Below, one piece after another: positions 35,187 to 45,400 of a DNA stretch of 47,303 nt; position 1 is the stretch's first letter, and each line of letters opens with the position of its first letter. The notes beneath the pieces were generated by a model. The model was given only the letters and a program-made list of their open reading frames with translations, did not search any database and was not told the DNA's origin. This DNA comes from SIAJ01 sp036266155 (GTDB lineage: Bacteria; Planctomycetota; Planctomycetia; Gemmatales; Gemmataceae): assembly GCA_036266155.1 (NCBI GenBank), contig DATANR010000191.1, positions 1 through 47,303 of the forward strand, in the 5' to 3' direction. Made by a program: the position numbers and the translations under genes.

Positions 35187-35438
35187 ATGACCGCACCCGA
35201 CTGGCTCTCGACCCGCGACGGCGGCCTGGCAAAGGGCCTGAGCGACCGCACGCTCATGGTCACACTCAACGGCCACCCGCAATGGCGTCTCGACGCGGGG
35301 CCCGCCAAGGGCAAGTTCACGTGCGCCGTCATGCAAACGAACAACGGCCAACGCCTGGATACCGGCAAGGAGTATCCGACCCAGGAAGCGGCCCTCGCGG
35401 GCGGACTGGAGGAATTGCGGGCGAAGTTGGGGTGGTGA
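35187..35438 (+). CDS. Small protein of unknown function
   Basis: An 83-residue soluble protein (MTAPDWLSTRDGGLAKGLSD, then MVTLNGHPQWRLDAGPAKGK and a closing EEALAGGLEELRAKLGW-like helix). It starts 6 nt after the MFS stop and probably shares its mRNA. No domain recognised. ATG 35187 is used; a TTG directly before it is also in frame. Confidence 0.65.
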   Translation: MTAPDWLSTRDGGLAKGLSDRTLMVTLNGHPQWRLDAGPAKGKFTCAVMQTNNGQRLDTGKEYPTQEAALAGGLEELRAKLGW

Positions 35439-35617
35439 GGGCACGCTTCAAGAGGGATGAGATAAAGCGTGAGCACCAGGCCTCTTGACAGCCGCGCGAC
35501 GGGGATGCTCAAATATAGTTGGGGATATGGGGCGCAATCGAGGTAAGGCGCGCATGACCAGGAGAGAGCACGCTGGCGTGCTCTAATCTAATCTGAGTTC
35601 GCGGTGGAGGCCCGAGG

Positions 35618-35920
35618 ATGGGTTGGGCGAGCAAATATATCGACAAGTTGTGGGCGGGTGAGACGGTCTCGTTTCGTCCCCGTGGCAGTTCCATGTCCGG
35701 CAAGATCGAATCCGGCCAGCTCTGTACCGTGGCCGCGGTCGATCCCGAGGCGCTAGATGTCGGCGACATCGTGCTGTGCAAAGTGAACGGCCGGGAGTAT
35801 CTGCACTTGGTGAAGGCAATCCAGGGGCCGCGGTTCCAGATCGGCAACAACCGGGGTCGGATCAATGGATGGGTTTCGGCGAACGCCATCTTTGGCAAAC
35901 TTGTTGCCATTGCAGCATGA
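35618..35920 (+). CDS. Small S24/S26-like peptidase domain protein
   Basis: A 100-residue protein with the fold markers of the LexA/signal-peptidase (S24/S26) family: GSSMSGKIESGQLCTV with candidate nucleophile S25, DVGDIVLCKVNGREYLHLVK with candidate general base K66, and GNNRGRINGWVSANAIFGKL corresponding to the C-terminal box. It has no membrane segment or DNA-binding domain, so it is a stand-alone minimal domain; substrate unknown. GGAGG lies 7 nt before ATG 35618. A TTGACA at 35485-35490 upstream may be part of its promoter. Confidence 0.75.
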   Translation: MGWASKYIDKLWAGETVSFRPRGSSMSGKIESGQLCTVAAVDPEALDVGDIVLCKVNGREYLHLVKAIQGPRFQIGNNRGRINGWVSANAIFGKLVAIAA

Positions 35921-36031
35921 GGCGGTCGGGCCGGGACATCAAACAGTAGCGAGTTGGGGAGAGTTTTCGCTCTCGTACCGTGTTTGAGGGCGCTCTCGAG
36001 TGACTGCCGTGGAAAAGAGTAAGATTGCAGT

Positions 36032-36499
36032 ATGAAGTCGACCGTGTACGCCTTAGGCGCGGGAGATATCCATCAACGCCAGTTGGCGCAGCTTTCAGAG
36101 GGTTCTGGCACTAGAATTGGAAATCCACATTTTCAACCCATCTCCTTCGCGGGCATGGGGATGGGCGCGAAAACGCAGGCAGAGATGGTCAACCCCAGTA
36201 TCTGTGTTGGCCATCTCTCAAATTTGGATGAAACGAATCCGCCGCCCGCCGAACTGCTTCATTGCGAAGCAGTAATGCGGGCAATGTTGCAACACAATGA
36301 AACGATTGCCGAAGTGGCAATCAGTCCGCTTCTTACCGTGCCGTTCGGCGACGGACCCACTCACGCCAGCTATTCGCTTGCTCGGGCGCGATTGCCACGA
36401 GGCGGTCGACTTCGGTCTGGCTGCCGAGTCGGTCGCCCGTGTGGAACAGGCAGACGGCGAGTGCCGCACGGCCATCGGGATGGCCCGGCATGTCGCTGA
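36032..36499 (+). CDS. Doubtful hypothetical gene overlapping the cytochrome gene
   Basis: The first 100 codons (MKSTVYALGAGDIHQRQLAQ...) look protein-like and lie in a less GC-rich stretch outside any other gene. The last 55 codons are antisense to the heptaheme cytochrome gene and become Arg/Gly-rich, as expected of a shadow frame. It may be a truncated, decayed gene whose original end was lost. Function unknown. Confidence 0.25.
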   Translation: MKSTVYALGAGDIHQRQLAQLSEGSGTRIGNPHFQPISFAGMGMGAKTQAEMVNPSICVGHLSNLDETNPPPAELLHCEAVMRAMLQHNETIAEVAISPLLTVPFGDGPTHASYSLARARLPRGGRLRSGCRVGRPCGTGRRRVPHGHRDGPACR

Positions 36500-38270
36500 G
36501 GGCGCTGCGCAATACCTCGGCGCCTTCCTTCCATTCGTGGGCTTCAGTCAGTACGAGGCCGAGCATCATCCGACTCAGCGGATTGCCGGGATTGATCTCC
36601 ACAGCCTTGCGAGCGTAGCTGCGTGCCTTGTCGAGGTCCCTCAATCGCAACGCCGTCATGATCGCATGATGTAGGGCCGGCTCACGCGCGGGACCGACGG
36701 CGATCGACTTCTCTGCGGCCGCCAACGACTCGGCCGCCTGATTATCCGCGCCGAGTACGACGGCCAGCGCTTCCCAGGCGATGGCGTCGGACGGGAAGCG
36801 TTTGGTGCTGCGCCGCAAGTAATCCGTGGCCAGGTCGAGCATGTTCGGATTGTTGACGCCGCGGGCCTTGTTCAAGCGGACCAGATAAGCGAGCGCGATG
36901 CCCAAATCGCGGATGTGTTCCTCGGGTGACGGTCCATACTTGCTTCCGGCATGAAACGATCGAATCGGCAGCTCGTAGGCAACGTCGGGCGGCACGACGA
37001 ACACTTTGCCAGGCCGTCGGACGATTCGGTGATCGGTGACGGCCGTGTGCGACACGTCAGCCGTTGCGGTCCGCGGCATATGGCACTCGACGCACGCGTC
37101 GTTCTTGGCATGCCGTTCAGGCACCGGCAATGTGCAGGGCCGATCGGCATGGCACTTCTGACATGACTGGCGATAGTGCGCTTCGCGCGCTGCCGGCGGC
37201 GGATCGCGGTGCGGGTCGTGGCAGGAGGTGCAGCTCAATTTACCATCCGATCCGGTTGCACATTTGCTGGACGCCATCTGCTCCACATGTCCAACGAAGT
37301 TCAGCACTTGCCCAGGCGCCGCAGTTCGCAGCACGACGGTAATGAACTTTTCCAACGGCAAACCCGGCCGGTAGTCGAACGGACTGCGGCCGCGGCGAAC
37401 CACTTGCTGTTCGCCTTGCAAATGACATTGCTGACAGACGGCATCACGCAAATCCGGCTTGAGATGATGCGGGTTGACGATGCTCGTGTCGATACCCGCG
37501 ACCTTGGTCCCGTCGGTTCGCTCGCCGACGTGCAAGCTGCCGGGCCCGTGACAACGTTCACAGCCGATGTTCGCTTGCTGGGCGAAGAGCGGCTCACGGT
37601 ATCGGCTTTCGACGCCGGGGATGCGCTCGACACGGCCGACGTGGCAGAACAAGCACATTTCCGTGACGGGCCGTTGCGCGTGCTGGCCGGGTCCGAAGCC
37701 GGGCGACATGTCCCAGCGTTGGCGGGCGACGAACCAGGAAACTCCCGTTTGCCACACTGAACCGTCGCGAATGCAAGCGTACGATCGCGCCTGCCGTCCG
37801 GAGCCGATGACCAACGCCGCATCCACGTCGGTCGCCACGATAGGTTGACCGTCTGTGCCAAGCCGCTCTTCACTTTGGCGGAGCCGGCCGTCTTTCTCAG
37901 TAATTCGATAGCGCGTGCCGATGCCGCCATCGAACGTCGCTCGTGCGGTGTCACCGAACTTTTCAATGTGCTCCGCGGACGGCCAGTATGCGGCGGAGCG
38001 GCCCATGGGATGCCGATGGTACGAATCGCACAGGTCCTTGTGGCACGGAGCGCAGGCCGCATCGCCGACGAAGGCGATATCCGGTCGAACATTGCGAAAC
38101 GGCGTATCGAATGTCAGCCGGGGGTCGGGGGATTCTTCGGAAAGTTCCTTGGGAGCAACCGGCGGCGGGTCGCCATCAGGCACTCGCGGTCCCCAGAGGT
38201 AGACGCCGACAATCACGCCAATGACGATCGCGATGAGGAGGCCGAACCAGATCAAGGCGTACTTGGACAT
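36333..38270 (-). CDS. Heptaheme cytochrome c fused to TPR repeats
   Basis: A 645-residue protein with an N-terminal membrane anchor (LIWFGLLIAIVIGVIVGVYL). Seven CxxCH heme motifs follow between residue 73 and about 395: CAPCH, CLFCH, CERCH, CQQCH, CTSCH, CQKCH and CVECH. Separate His residues (for example SYHRHPMG and HVGE) could be axial ligands. From about residue 440 to the end are TPR helices (ALAVVLGADNQAAESLAAAE, AREPALHHAIMTALRLRDLD). The arrangement fits periplasmic multiheme cytochromes of the NapC/NrfA-like or octaheme type with a TPR docking part; no catalytic heme with CxxCK is seen. It is followed 12 nt upstream in the map by the RlmI-like gene end. Confidence 0.88.
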   Translation of the reverse strand: MSKYALIWFGLLIAIVIGVIVGVYLWGPRVPDGDPPPVAPKELSEESPDPRLTFDTPFRNVRPDIAFVGDAACAPCHKDLCDSYHRHPMGRSAAYWPSAEHIEKFGDTARATFDGGIGTRYRITEKDGRLRQSEERLGTDGQPIVATDVDAALVIGSGRQARSYACIRDGSVWQTGVSWFVARQRWDMSPGFGPGQHAQRPVTEMCLFCHVGRVERIPGVESRYREPLFAQQANIGCERCHGPGSLHVGERTDGTKVAGIDTSIVNPHHLKPDLRDAVCQQCHLQGEQQVVRRGRSPFDYRPGLPLEKFITVVLRTAAPGQVLNFVGHVEQMASSKCATGSDGKLSCTSCHDPHRDPPPAAREAHYRQSCQKCHADRPCTLPVPERHAKNDACVECHMPRTATADVSHTAVTDHRIVRRPGKVFVVPPDVAYELPIRSFHAGSKYGPSPEEHIRDLGIALAYLVRLNKARGVNNPNMLDLATDYLRRSTKRFPSDAIAWEALAVVLGADNQAAESLAAAEKSIAVGPAREPALHHAIMTALRLRDLDKARSYARKAVEINPGNPLSRMMLGLVLTEAHEWKEGAEVLRSALSDMPGHPDGRAALAVCLFHTGDRLGSQTEVDRLVAIAPEQANSWREWVRRRTAR

Positions 38271-38282
38271 GGCGAATCTCGG

Positions 38283-39461
38283 TTACTCAACGCGGCAGAA
38301 GATTGCCTTCAAGTAGCGGCCTTCTTGAACGTGGGCGAGGAACGGATGATCGCCACCTGCTCCCGCGATCTTGAATATTTGCACGGATCGACCGGCCTGC
38401 CACGCGGATCGGCGAAGCGTTTCGAGGAACGTCTCCTCGCTGATGAGGCCGGTACACGAGCACGTCAAAAAGATGCCGCCCGGCGCGACCGCTTGCAGAG
38501 CGAGGCGGTTCATGTCGGTGTATTTCTTGAGCGCCAGGTCGATCGTTTCGCGATCGCGCGTCATTTTCGCGGGATCGAGGACGACTACGTCGAAGCGGTT
38601 TCCCGACGGCAGCACATCGCGGAGCCAGGCGAAGATGTCGGCCTGCGTAAACGTGATGCGCGCCTGATTCAGATTCGCGTTCTGCTTGGCCATCGCGATC
38701 GCGTGCTCGTCTAAGTCGATGCCAACCACTTCATTCGCCTTGCCCAGGGCCTTCGCATATACCGCGAAGCCTCCGGTATTGCAGCAGAGGTCGAGGACGC
38801 GCTTGCCAGCGCAGAACCCGGCCAGCGTCAGGCGATTGTCACGCTGGTCAACGAAGAAGCCGGTCTTGTGTTTCGATCCGGGCGCCACGCGAAATCGGAC
38901 GCCGTGCTCGGTGATCGTGAACGGCGGCGGCGGTTCCGGCGACCTGCAATCGAATGACTCCTGCTTGCCGACGTGTTCCTCCGCGAACCAATAGAAACGA
39001 GCCTCCGGATAATGAGCCAGTAGAGCGGCCTGGAGGGCCTCGCGTTGGCGATACATGCCGGCGGAGAAAAACTCCAAGACGATCAGCTGGCCAAATCGAT
39101 CGACAACCAAGCCGCTAAGCCCGTCGGCTTCGGAATGAACAAGACGGTACGCGTCGGTCACGTCGTCGAGTTTGAGAGCGTCACGTCGCAAATCAATGGC
39201 CCGGTGGATTTTGCGTGCAAACCAATCCGCATCGATTTTCTCGTCGGCGTTCGACGTCAGAATCCGCAGCGAGATGCGCGAGTGCGCGTTGTACAAACCC
39301 CGGCCGACCCATTTGCCGTCGCGGTCGTGTACGTCGACGATCGAACCGTTCGGGACTTTCGTCGATGGCTTCTCCACCATCTTTTGGAAGACCCACGGAT
39401 GCGACGATCGACGCTCAATCTTGAGGCGGACGACCGGGAGGGTGGCGGAATCAGATTGCAT
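38283..39461 (-). CDS. rlmI: RlmI-like class I SAM-dependent rRNA methyltransferase
   Basis: A 392-residue protein. The N-terminal PUA-like domain (about 1-75) has RRSSHPWVFQKMVEKPSTKV and GKWVGRGLYNAHSRISLRIL. A middle domain follows with YRLVHSEADGLSGLVVDRFG. The SAM-binding motif I is DLCCNTGGFAVYA, motif IV DPAK, and motif VI TCSCTGLISEE with the catalytic Cys typical of RNA m5C methyltransferases. The layout matches RlmI (23S rRNA m5C1962) and its close paralogues, so the exact target base is not certain. It ends 13 nt before the heptaheme gene start on the same strand. Confidence 0.85.
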   Translation of the reverse strand: MQSDSATLPVVRLKIERRSSHPWVFQKMVEKPSTKVPNGSIVDVHDRDGKWVGRGLYNAHSRISLRILTSNADEKIDADWFARKIHRAIDLRRDALKLDDVTDAYRLVHSEADGLSGLVVDRFGQLIVLEFFSAGMYRQREALQAALLAHYPEARFYWFAEEHVGKQESFDCRSPEPPPPFTITEHGVRFRVAPGSKHKTGFFVDQRDNRLTLAGFCAGKRVLDLCCNTGGFAVYAKALGKANEVVGIDLDEHAIAMAKQNANLNQARITFTQADIFAWLRDVLPSGNRFDVVVLDPAKMTRDRETIDLALKKYTDMNRLALQAVAPGGIFLTCSCTGLISEETFLETLRRSAWQAGRSVQIFKIAGAGGDHPFLAHVQEGRYLKAIFCRVE

Positions 39462-39498
39462 TTGAGTATCGTAGTCGTTTCAGCCTCCTGGGTGGCAC

Positions 39499-40572
39499 GT
39501 GCCTGACATCCGCATCACTGATGTGCACAAGACTTACTCGAAGGGCGTTGTTGCCCTTCAGCCACTGAGCTTGCACGTGCAAGACGGCTCACACTTCGTC
39601 CTACTCGGCCCAAGCGGGTCAGGAAAAACGACGCTCCTTCGGCTGATTGCCGGGCTCGAAACGGCTGAAGGCGGCACGATTTTTTTTGGCGAACGGGCCG
39701 TCCATGCGTTGCCGGCCCACGAGCGCCGCGTGGCACTGGTGGCACAGCGATCAGCCTTATACCCGGATCGCGACGTGCGCGGCAACGTGGCGAGCGGCCT
39801 GGAGTTCGGTCGTGACCGCGCCGATCGCACCGAAATAAGTCGCCGCGTTCACGAAGCAGCGGAGATGTTGGGGATCGGCAACCTCCTGGCACGCCGCCCG
39901 CACGAGCTATCGGGCGGCGAGCAACGCCGCGTGATCTTGGCCCGCGCGCTGGTTCGCCGATGCGACGTGTATCTATTGGACGAACCCCTCGGCCAGCTCG
40001 ATGCGCCGCTTGCCGCCAAATTATCTCACGACTTACACTTGCTTCAGAGGCAGCTCCGGCTCACAATAGTCCATGTAACCCACGACCCGAACGAAGCGAT
40101 GGCCTTGGCCGACCGCGTCGGGTTGCTCGGGGACGGGCGTCTGCTTCAAACCGGAATACCGGATGAAGTGTACACCCATCCGAGCAGCCGCACGGTCGGT
40201 TTGCATTTTGGGAGGCCGCCGATCAACCTGATCGACGGCGTCGGCGACGGAGCGACCTTTGTCTCCGCCGACGAATGGCTGCGATTGCCATGCCCACATT
40301 CTGGGGAGTTGACCCTCGGAATTCGCCCGGCTGATGTGTGCTTTGAGGCGGCATCAGGGCTGATCCGGGTCGCCAACGGTATGGCGGGCAGGGCACGCCG
40401 GATCGATGATCGGTTTCTCGTGCCGGTGCACGGCCCGTCGACGGAGGTTTGCGGTTTAGTGGGAGACGTGCCCACGACGGCACGACTGGACCTGTGGTTT
40501 AGGATAGATCGGCTTCACTGGTTCGATCGAGCAACCGGCCTCCGTGTCGGTGGTTCGATTCAACCGCAATGA
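39499..40572 (+). CDS. ABC transporter ATP-binding protein (MalK/UgpC-like)
   Basis: A 357-residue protein with a complete ATPase: Walker A GPSGSGKT (37-44), Q-loop Q83 (VALVAQRSALYPDRDV), signature LSGGEQRR (137-144), Walker B VYLLDEP (157-163) and H-loop VHVTHD. Residues from about 240 form a TOBE-like C-terminal regulatory domain. The type matches sugar or polyamine import ATPases (MalK/UgpC). No permease or binding protein is near it, so it is an orphan component here. It starts at GTG 39499. nusA begins 9 nt after its stop. Confidence 0.85.
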   Translation: MPDIRITDVHKTYSKGVVALQPLSLHVQDGSHFVLLGPSGSGKTTLLRLIAGLETAEGGTIFFGERAVHALPAHERRVALVAQRSALYPDRDVRGNVASGLEFGRDRADRTEISRRVHEAAEMLGIGNLLARRPHELSGGEQRRVILARALVRRCDVYLLDEPLGQLDAPLAAKLSHDLHLLQRQLRLTIVHVTHDPNEAMALADRVGLLGDGRLLQTGIPDEVYTHPSSRTVGLHFGRPPINLIDGVGDGATFVSADEWLRLPCPHSGELTLGIRPADVCFEAASGLIRVANGMAGRARRIDDRFLVPVHGPSTEVCGLVGDVPTTARLDLWFRIDRLHWFDRATGLRVGGSIQPQ

Positions 40573-40581
40573 GTTCGAGCG

Positions 40582-42123
40582 ATGGCCAAGACGACGACCA
40601 AAACGAAGAAGAACAAAAAAGAAGCGGCCGTGGACAAGGAGGCCATGCGCGCCACGCAGCGGCAGGCAGTCCTCAGCCTCGTCGACACGATGCACCGGGA
40701 GAAGAATATCTCCAAGGACATCATCTTCGGCGGCATCGAGCAGGCGATTCAGCTCGCCATCGAGCGGGCGTCGCCCGAAGAGATCGATGTGCTCGTCCAC
40801 ATCGACCGCGCGACGGGTGAGATCATCGCCCAGAAGGGCGATCAGGTCATCGAGCCGGAGTATCTCGGCCGAATATCCGCTCAGGCCGCTCGCCAAGTGA
40901 TGACGCAGAAGATCCGCGAAGCGGAGTCCGAAGGCGTGTTCACCGAGTTCACCGCCCGCAAGGGCGAACTGGTCACGGCCACGGTGCAGCGTGTCGACAA
41001 CGGCACTGCCATCGTCACGGTCACCAAGGATGGCAAGTCGGCGGGCGGGACAGTCGAGGCGATCCTGCCGCGTTCCGAGCAGATTCCGGGCGAGACGCAT
41101 CAGGTCAACGACCGCATCAAGGCGGTCGTAATGGACGTGCGCAAGCAGGGCCACCGCGTGAAGATCGTGCTGAGCCGCTGCCATCCGGACTTCGTGCGGT
41201 CGCTGTTCGAGCAGGAGATACCTGAAATCCAGGACCGGACGATTGAGATCAAGGAAGTGGCCCGCGAAGCAGGCTACCGTTCCAAGGTCGCGGTCTCCAG
41301 CATCGACATGAAGGTCGATTGCGTCGGCGCTTGCGTGGGCGTTCGCGGCAGCCGAATCAAGAACGTGATCGACGAGATCAACGGCGAGCGCATCGACATT
41401 GTGCGTTGGAACGATTCGATGCAGGTCATGATCCCGAATGCGCTGCAGCCCGCTGAAATCAGCGACGTTCAGCTTTATCCCCGGCTCGGGCGGGCAATCG
41501 TGCTGGTGGCCGAAGATCAGCTTTCATTGGCCATCGGGCGGCGCGGTCAGAACGTGCGCCTCGCGAGCAAGCTAGTCGGTTGGGACATTGACATCATGAC
41601 GATGGACGAGTTGTCGCGCGACCTCGACAAGGCGGAACGGTATTTCAACCGCGTTCCTGGAATGCAGCCGGAGTACATTGAGGCGCTCATCACTGAGGGC
41701 TTCTTCTCGTACACGGACCTCACGTTCCTGGAAGCCGAACAGCTATCTGAGATCATTGGCATCGACCCGGAAGCCGCCGATGAAATCATCATCTACGCTG
41801 AGGAAGAGTCCGAACGTATCGAGCGTGAAGGCGAGCCGCCGGAACTACAAGATCCGGTGGAGGAGACGCCGGCAGAGCAGCCAGCCGAGGGCGCGGTATC
41901 CGATGACGCTGCGACGCTGGCCGAAGGTGAGGTCCCTGCGGAGGCGATTGGCGTCGGCGGCGAGACTCCGGTTGGCGGTTTCGAGAGTCTCTTCCAACCT
42001 GAGGAGAGCACTCCGGTGACCGAAGAAGTGCCGACGACCGGAGAAGCGCCGACGGAAGAGGCGCCGGCACAAACCGAACAACCGCCTGAACCTGAGGCTG
42101 ACGGACAGCCTCCCGTTGGATAA
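40582..42123 (+). CDS. nusA: Transcription termination/antitermination factor NusA
   Basis: A 513-residue protein. The N-terminal RNA polymerase-binding domain follows a short Lys-rich extension (MAKTTTKTKKNKKEAAVDKE). An S1 domain spans about 130-200 (GELVTATVQRVDNGTAIVTV). KH domains follow with VGACVGVRGSRIKNVIDEIN and LSLAIGRRGQNVRLASKLVG. A helix-hairpin-helix segment (YIEALITEGFFSYTDLTFLE) precedes an acidic Glu/Pro/Ala-rich tail of about 85 residues (EETPAEQPAEGAVSDDAATL). NusA modulates pausing, termination and antitermination. rimP, its common upstream partner, is absent and an ABC ATPase gene lies there instead. Confidence 0.97.
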   Translation: MAKTTTKTKKNKKEAAVDKEAMRATQRQAVLSLVDTMHREKNISKDIIFGGIEQAIQLAIERASPEEIDVLVHIDRATGEIIAQKGDQVIEPEYLGRISAQAARQVMTQKIREAESEGVFTEFTARKGELVTATVQRVDNGTAIVTVTKDGKSAGGTVEAILPRSEQIPGETHQVNDRIKAVVMDVRKQGHRVKIVLSRCHPDFVRSLFEQEIPEIQDRTIEIKEVAREAGYRSKVAVSSIDMKVDCVGACVGVRGSRIKNVIDEINGERIDIVRWNDSMQVMIPNALQPAEISDVQLYPRLGRAIVLVAEDQLSLAIGRRGQNVRLASKLVGWDIDIMTMDELSRDLDKAERYFNRVPGMQPEYIEALITEGFFSYTDLTFLEAEQLSEIIGIDPEAADEIIIYAEEESERIEREGEPPELQDPVEETPAEQPAEGAVSDDAATLAEGEVPAEAIGVGGETPVGGFESLFQPEESTPVTEEVPTTGEAPTEEAPAQTEQPPEPEADGQPPVG

Positions 42124-42486
42124 GATAAACTCTCTGCGATCCGGTCCGGGTTTGTCGCCCGGCCGTGCGAGCCGCGGATTTGGTTGTTTGCATAAGGCAA
42201 ACTGGCCTCGCCGAATCGTCACAAGACGTTAATGGGCGAGCAATTATGTTCTCTTTCCCTGACCGGTTCCGAGGGTCCCGCCGACACCGTCACACCACGC
42301 GATTCTCTCCTAAATAGCCCCGTTGGGGGCATTCGAGTGTGCCAAGACGCCCAAAGCGGGCGGCTGGGAAGGTTGTTCTTCCCGGGTCGAAAATGCGGGT
42401 TAGAATTACAGAATCGGTCCAATATTCCTTATCACTTGCCTCGGACGACGAGGCGGGGCGCGGGGAACGCCCCGAAGGAGAACCGC
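42124..42486. other. 363-bp gap between nusA and infB
   Basis: The frame of infB is open through most of the gap (to ATG 42232), but this part lacks the composition of the IF2 N-terminus and I treat it as non-coding. A TAGAAT hexamer lies at 42401-42406 without a well-spaced -35. The stretch 42208-42240 has short complementary CTCGCC/GGCGAG arms. No RNA gene is recognised; a leader that regulates infB is possible. Confidence 0.4.
42475..42480 (+). promoter_or_regulatory. Ribosome-binding site that sets the infB TTG start
   Basis: AAGGAG at 42475-42480 lies 6 nt before TTG 42487, and the conserved IF2 N-terminal domain begins a few residues later. This decides the start over the distant ATG 42232. 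Confidence 0.75.
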
Positions 42487-45400
42487 TTGGCTCAGGCTAC
42501 TACCACCACCAAGAAAGTCCGCGTCTTCGAATTGGCCAAAACGCTCGGCATGGAGACAAAGGCCGTTCTCGACTACTGCCGGGACCTTGGCTACGACGTC
42601 AAGAATCAACTCAGCAGCTTGGAGACCGATCAGGCCGATGCTGTCAAAGCGCGCATTGGCAAGGGCGGCCGCCCCGCCGCGGCGGCGCCGCCAGCCCCGC
42701 GCCCCACGGCTCTTCCCAAAGTCGAAAAGAAAATCCATACGTTGCCGGCGCCCAAAAAGGTTGACGCGGCACCGGTGCTCGAGGAAGCTCCCGCGGCCGA
42801 AGTCGAAGCCGAGCCACCGCTGCCGATTCCAGAGCCCATTGCCGAGTCGATCGAGCCGGAGCGGCCGATTCCGGTCGAAATCCCCTCGCGGGTTCCCGTT
42901 CTCGTTTCACCTCGACCTGCGCCTGCCCCAGTCGAAGAACCGGTCTCCACGCCGACCATCGCCGAAGCTCCAGTCGTCGCTCCGTCGCCAGCGAGTCCCG
43001 TCGTTACGCCAGAACCGGTGCCGGCAAGTCCCGCCGCTCGGACCGAGGCGCCAGACGCCGCAGCACGGCCCGCGCCCACCAGTGCTCCTCCACGCGTTCA
43101 GCCGCTTGCCAGTAAGCCTCCGATGCTTGGGGCATCCCGCCCGACGAACTTGAATGCACCGGTTCGTTCACCGTCGGCCCCCGCGACTGCACGTCCGACG
43201 GGCCAAGCGCCCGGCACTGCCGGGCGCCCCGGCGGTTCGCCAACGCGCTCAGGCTCCCCGACCGGACGGCCGCCCGTCGGCGGCGGCGCTGCTCCGACCA
43301 CTCGACCCGGAGGTCCCCTGACCGGCGTGCCGCCGCGCACTTCAGCGCCGGGCGGACGTGCGGGCGCACCGACCACGGGAGCCCGTCCCGGCGGGCCGCC
43401 GGGTACAGGTGGACCCGGTGCCGGTGCTGCCGGCGGTGATTCGCGTCATCGGCGGCCGCTCGGACAACGGTTGCCAGGAGTCGCCCGGCCCGGACAATCG
43501 ACCGGCTCTACCGGCGGCCGGGGTCCGTCCTCGGTTGCTCCGCCAGCGGGCCCGGCCGCGGGACGCCGGTTCACTCCGGAAGAAATTCGTGCCCTCCGCG
43601 AAGGCAAATCGCTGCACGAAGTTCAGCGACAAATCGCCCAGCCGGCGGCGCCGGCCGGGCGTGATGAGCCCGATGAAGAAGAAGCCAAGGCTAAAAAGGG
43701 CCCTGGTGGAGCGGCCGCCAAGGGTGCTCCCGGAGCCGCGGGTGGCCGGTCCGCCGAGCGGGCTCGCCGCACCGAGCAGCGGAAGTCGGTCAAGCTGAAC
43801 AACGTCGTCGTCGGCCAAGGCGGCCAGGTTGACGTGATCGAGGAGCGCCTGGGTTCGCGACGTGGTCCGCGTGCTGCTCTCCTGAAGAAGTCGCGTCGGC
43901 AACTGAAGGGTACGGTCGAACGCAAGGGCAAGGTTCCGATCAGTTTGCCGATCACCGTTCGCTCGCTTTCCGAAGCGATCGGCATGAAAGCGGCCGAGTT
44001 GCTGTTCAAGCTCAAGGATCTGACCAACGCGCTGTTCACAATCAACAGCACGGTCGAGACCGAAGTCGCCGAGTTGATCGCCACTGAGAAGGGTGTCGAA
44101 CTGGACATCCAGCGTCAGAAGACGGCCGAAGACATCCTGGTGGAAGAACACGAAGAATCTGTGGGTGACGAGTCCAAGCTCGAGCCGCGGGCCCCGATCG
44201 TCACGATCATGGGCCACGTCGACCACGGCAAGACCTCGCTGCTCGACACGATCCGCAAGCAATTCGGAATCGAGTCCGACGTGGTGTCGACCGAGGCGGG
44301 CGGCATCACGCAGGTGATCCGCGCCTGGCGCGTCGAGAAAGACGGCAAACCGATCACCTTCCTCGATACGCCCGGCCACGAAGCGTTCACCAAGATGCGG
44401 GCACGCGGCGCCAACGTGACGGACATCGCCGTCATCGTCGTCGCGGCCGACTCCGGCGTTCAGCCGCAGACTGAAGAAGCCGTCGCGCACGCGAAGGCGG
44501 CCGGCGTCTCGATCGTCGTGGCCATTAACAAGATGGACATGCCCGGCGCCGACCCCGCCAAGGTTGAGCGTCAGCTCTACAACCTCGGTCTGCTTCCCGA
44601 CACGATGGGAGGCGACGTGCAGTTCGTTCGCACCAGCGCCGTCAAGGGCACCGGCATCGCCGAGTTGCTCGACACACTCGGCCTGGTCGCCGAAGTCAAA
44701 GAACTCAAGGCCAACCCAACCATGCCGGCCCACGGCACGTGCTTGGAAGCCTACTTGTCGGGTGACGAAGGCGTCATGGCCACGTTGCTCGTTCAACAGG
44801 GAACGTTGCATCGCGGCGACGTCATCGTTTGCGGCGCATCCTTTGGCCGCGTTCGGGCCATGTACGACGACCTCGGCCGGCCGATCAAGGACGCTGGCCC
44901 GTCGGTGCCGGTGCAGATTACCGGTCTCGACGAAGTGCCCAATGCGGACGACCACTTCCACGCGGTCGCCGAGTTGTCCAAGGCTCGCGACATTGCCGAA
45001 AAGCGCAAGACGCGCATGCAGGAAGCGTCGCAACATCGCTTCACGCCGGTGACACTCGACAATCTCGGGTCGATGAAGACGGCCAAGATCGCCGAGTTGA
45101 AGGTGATCCTCAAAGCCGAGGCCCGCGGCTCGGTCGAGGCCATTCGCAAGGAACTCGAGAAGCTCGTTCACGACGAGGTGCGTGTCCGTGTGCTGCACGC
45201 CGGCATCGGCGCCATCACCGAAAGCGACGTGCAACTCGCCCTGGCGAGCCCGGAAGACTCGATTATCGTTGGCTTCAATGTCGTTCCCGACGACGCGGCC
45301 CTGCGAATGGCGGAAGATCGGGACATCCCGATCCGCGAGTTCAACATCATTTACAAGTTGACCGAGTCGATCAAGTCGGCTTTGGAAGGCAAGCTCAAGC

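Noticed and set aside
42232..42486. N-terminal extension of IF-2 from ATG 42232
   Set aside because: The IF2 N-terminal domain and an AAGGAG site indicate a TTG start at 42487; the upstream part has no coding character.
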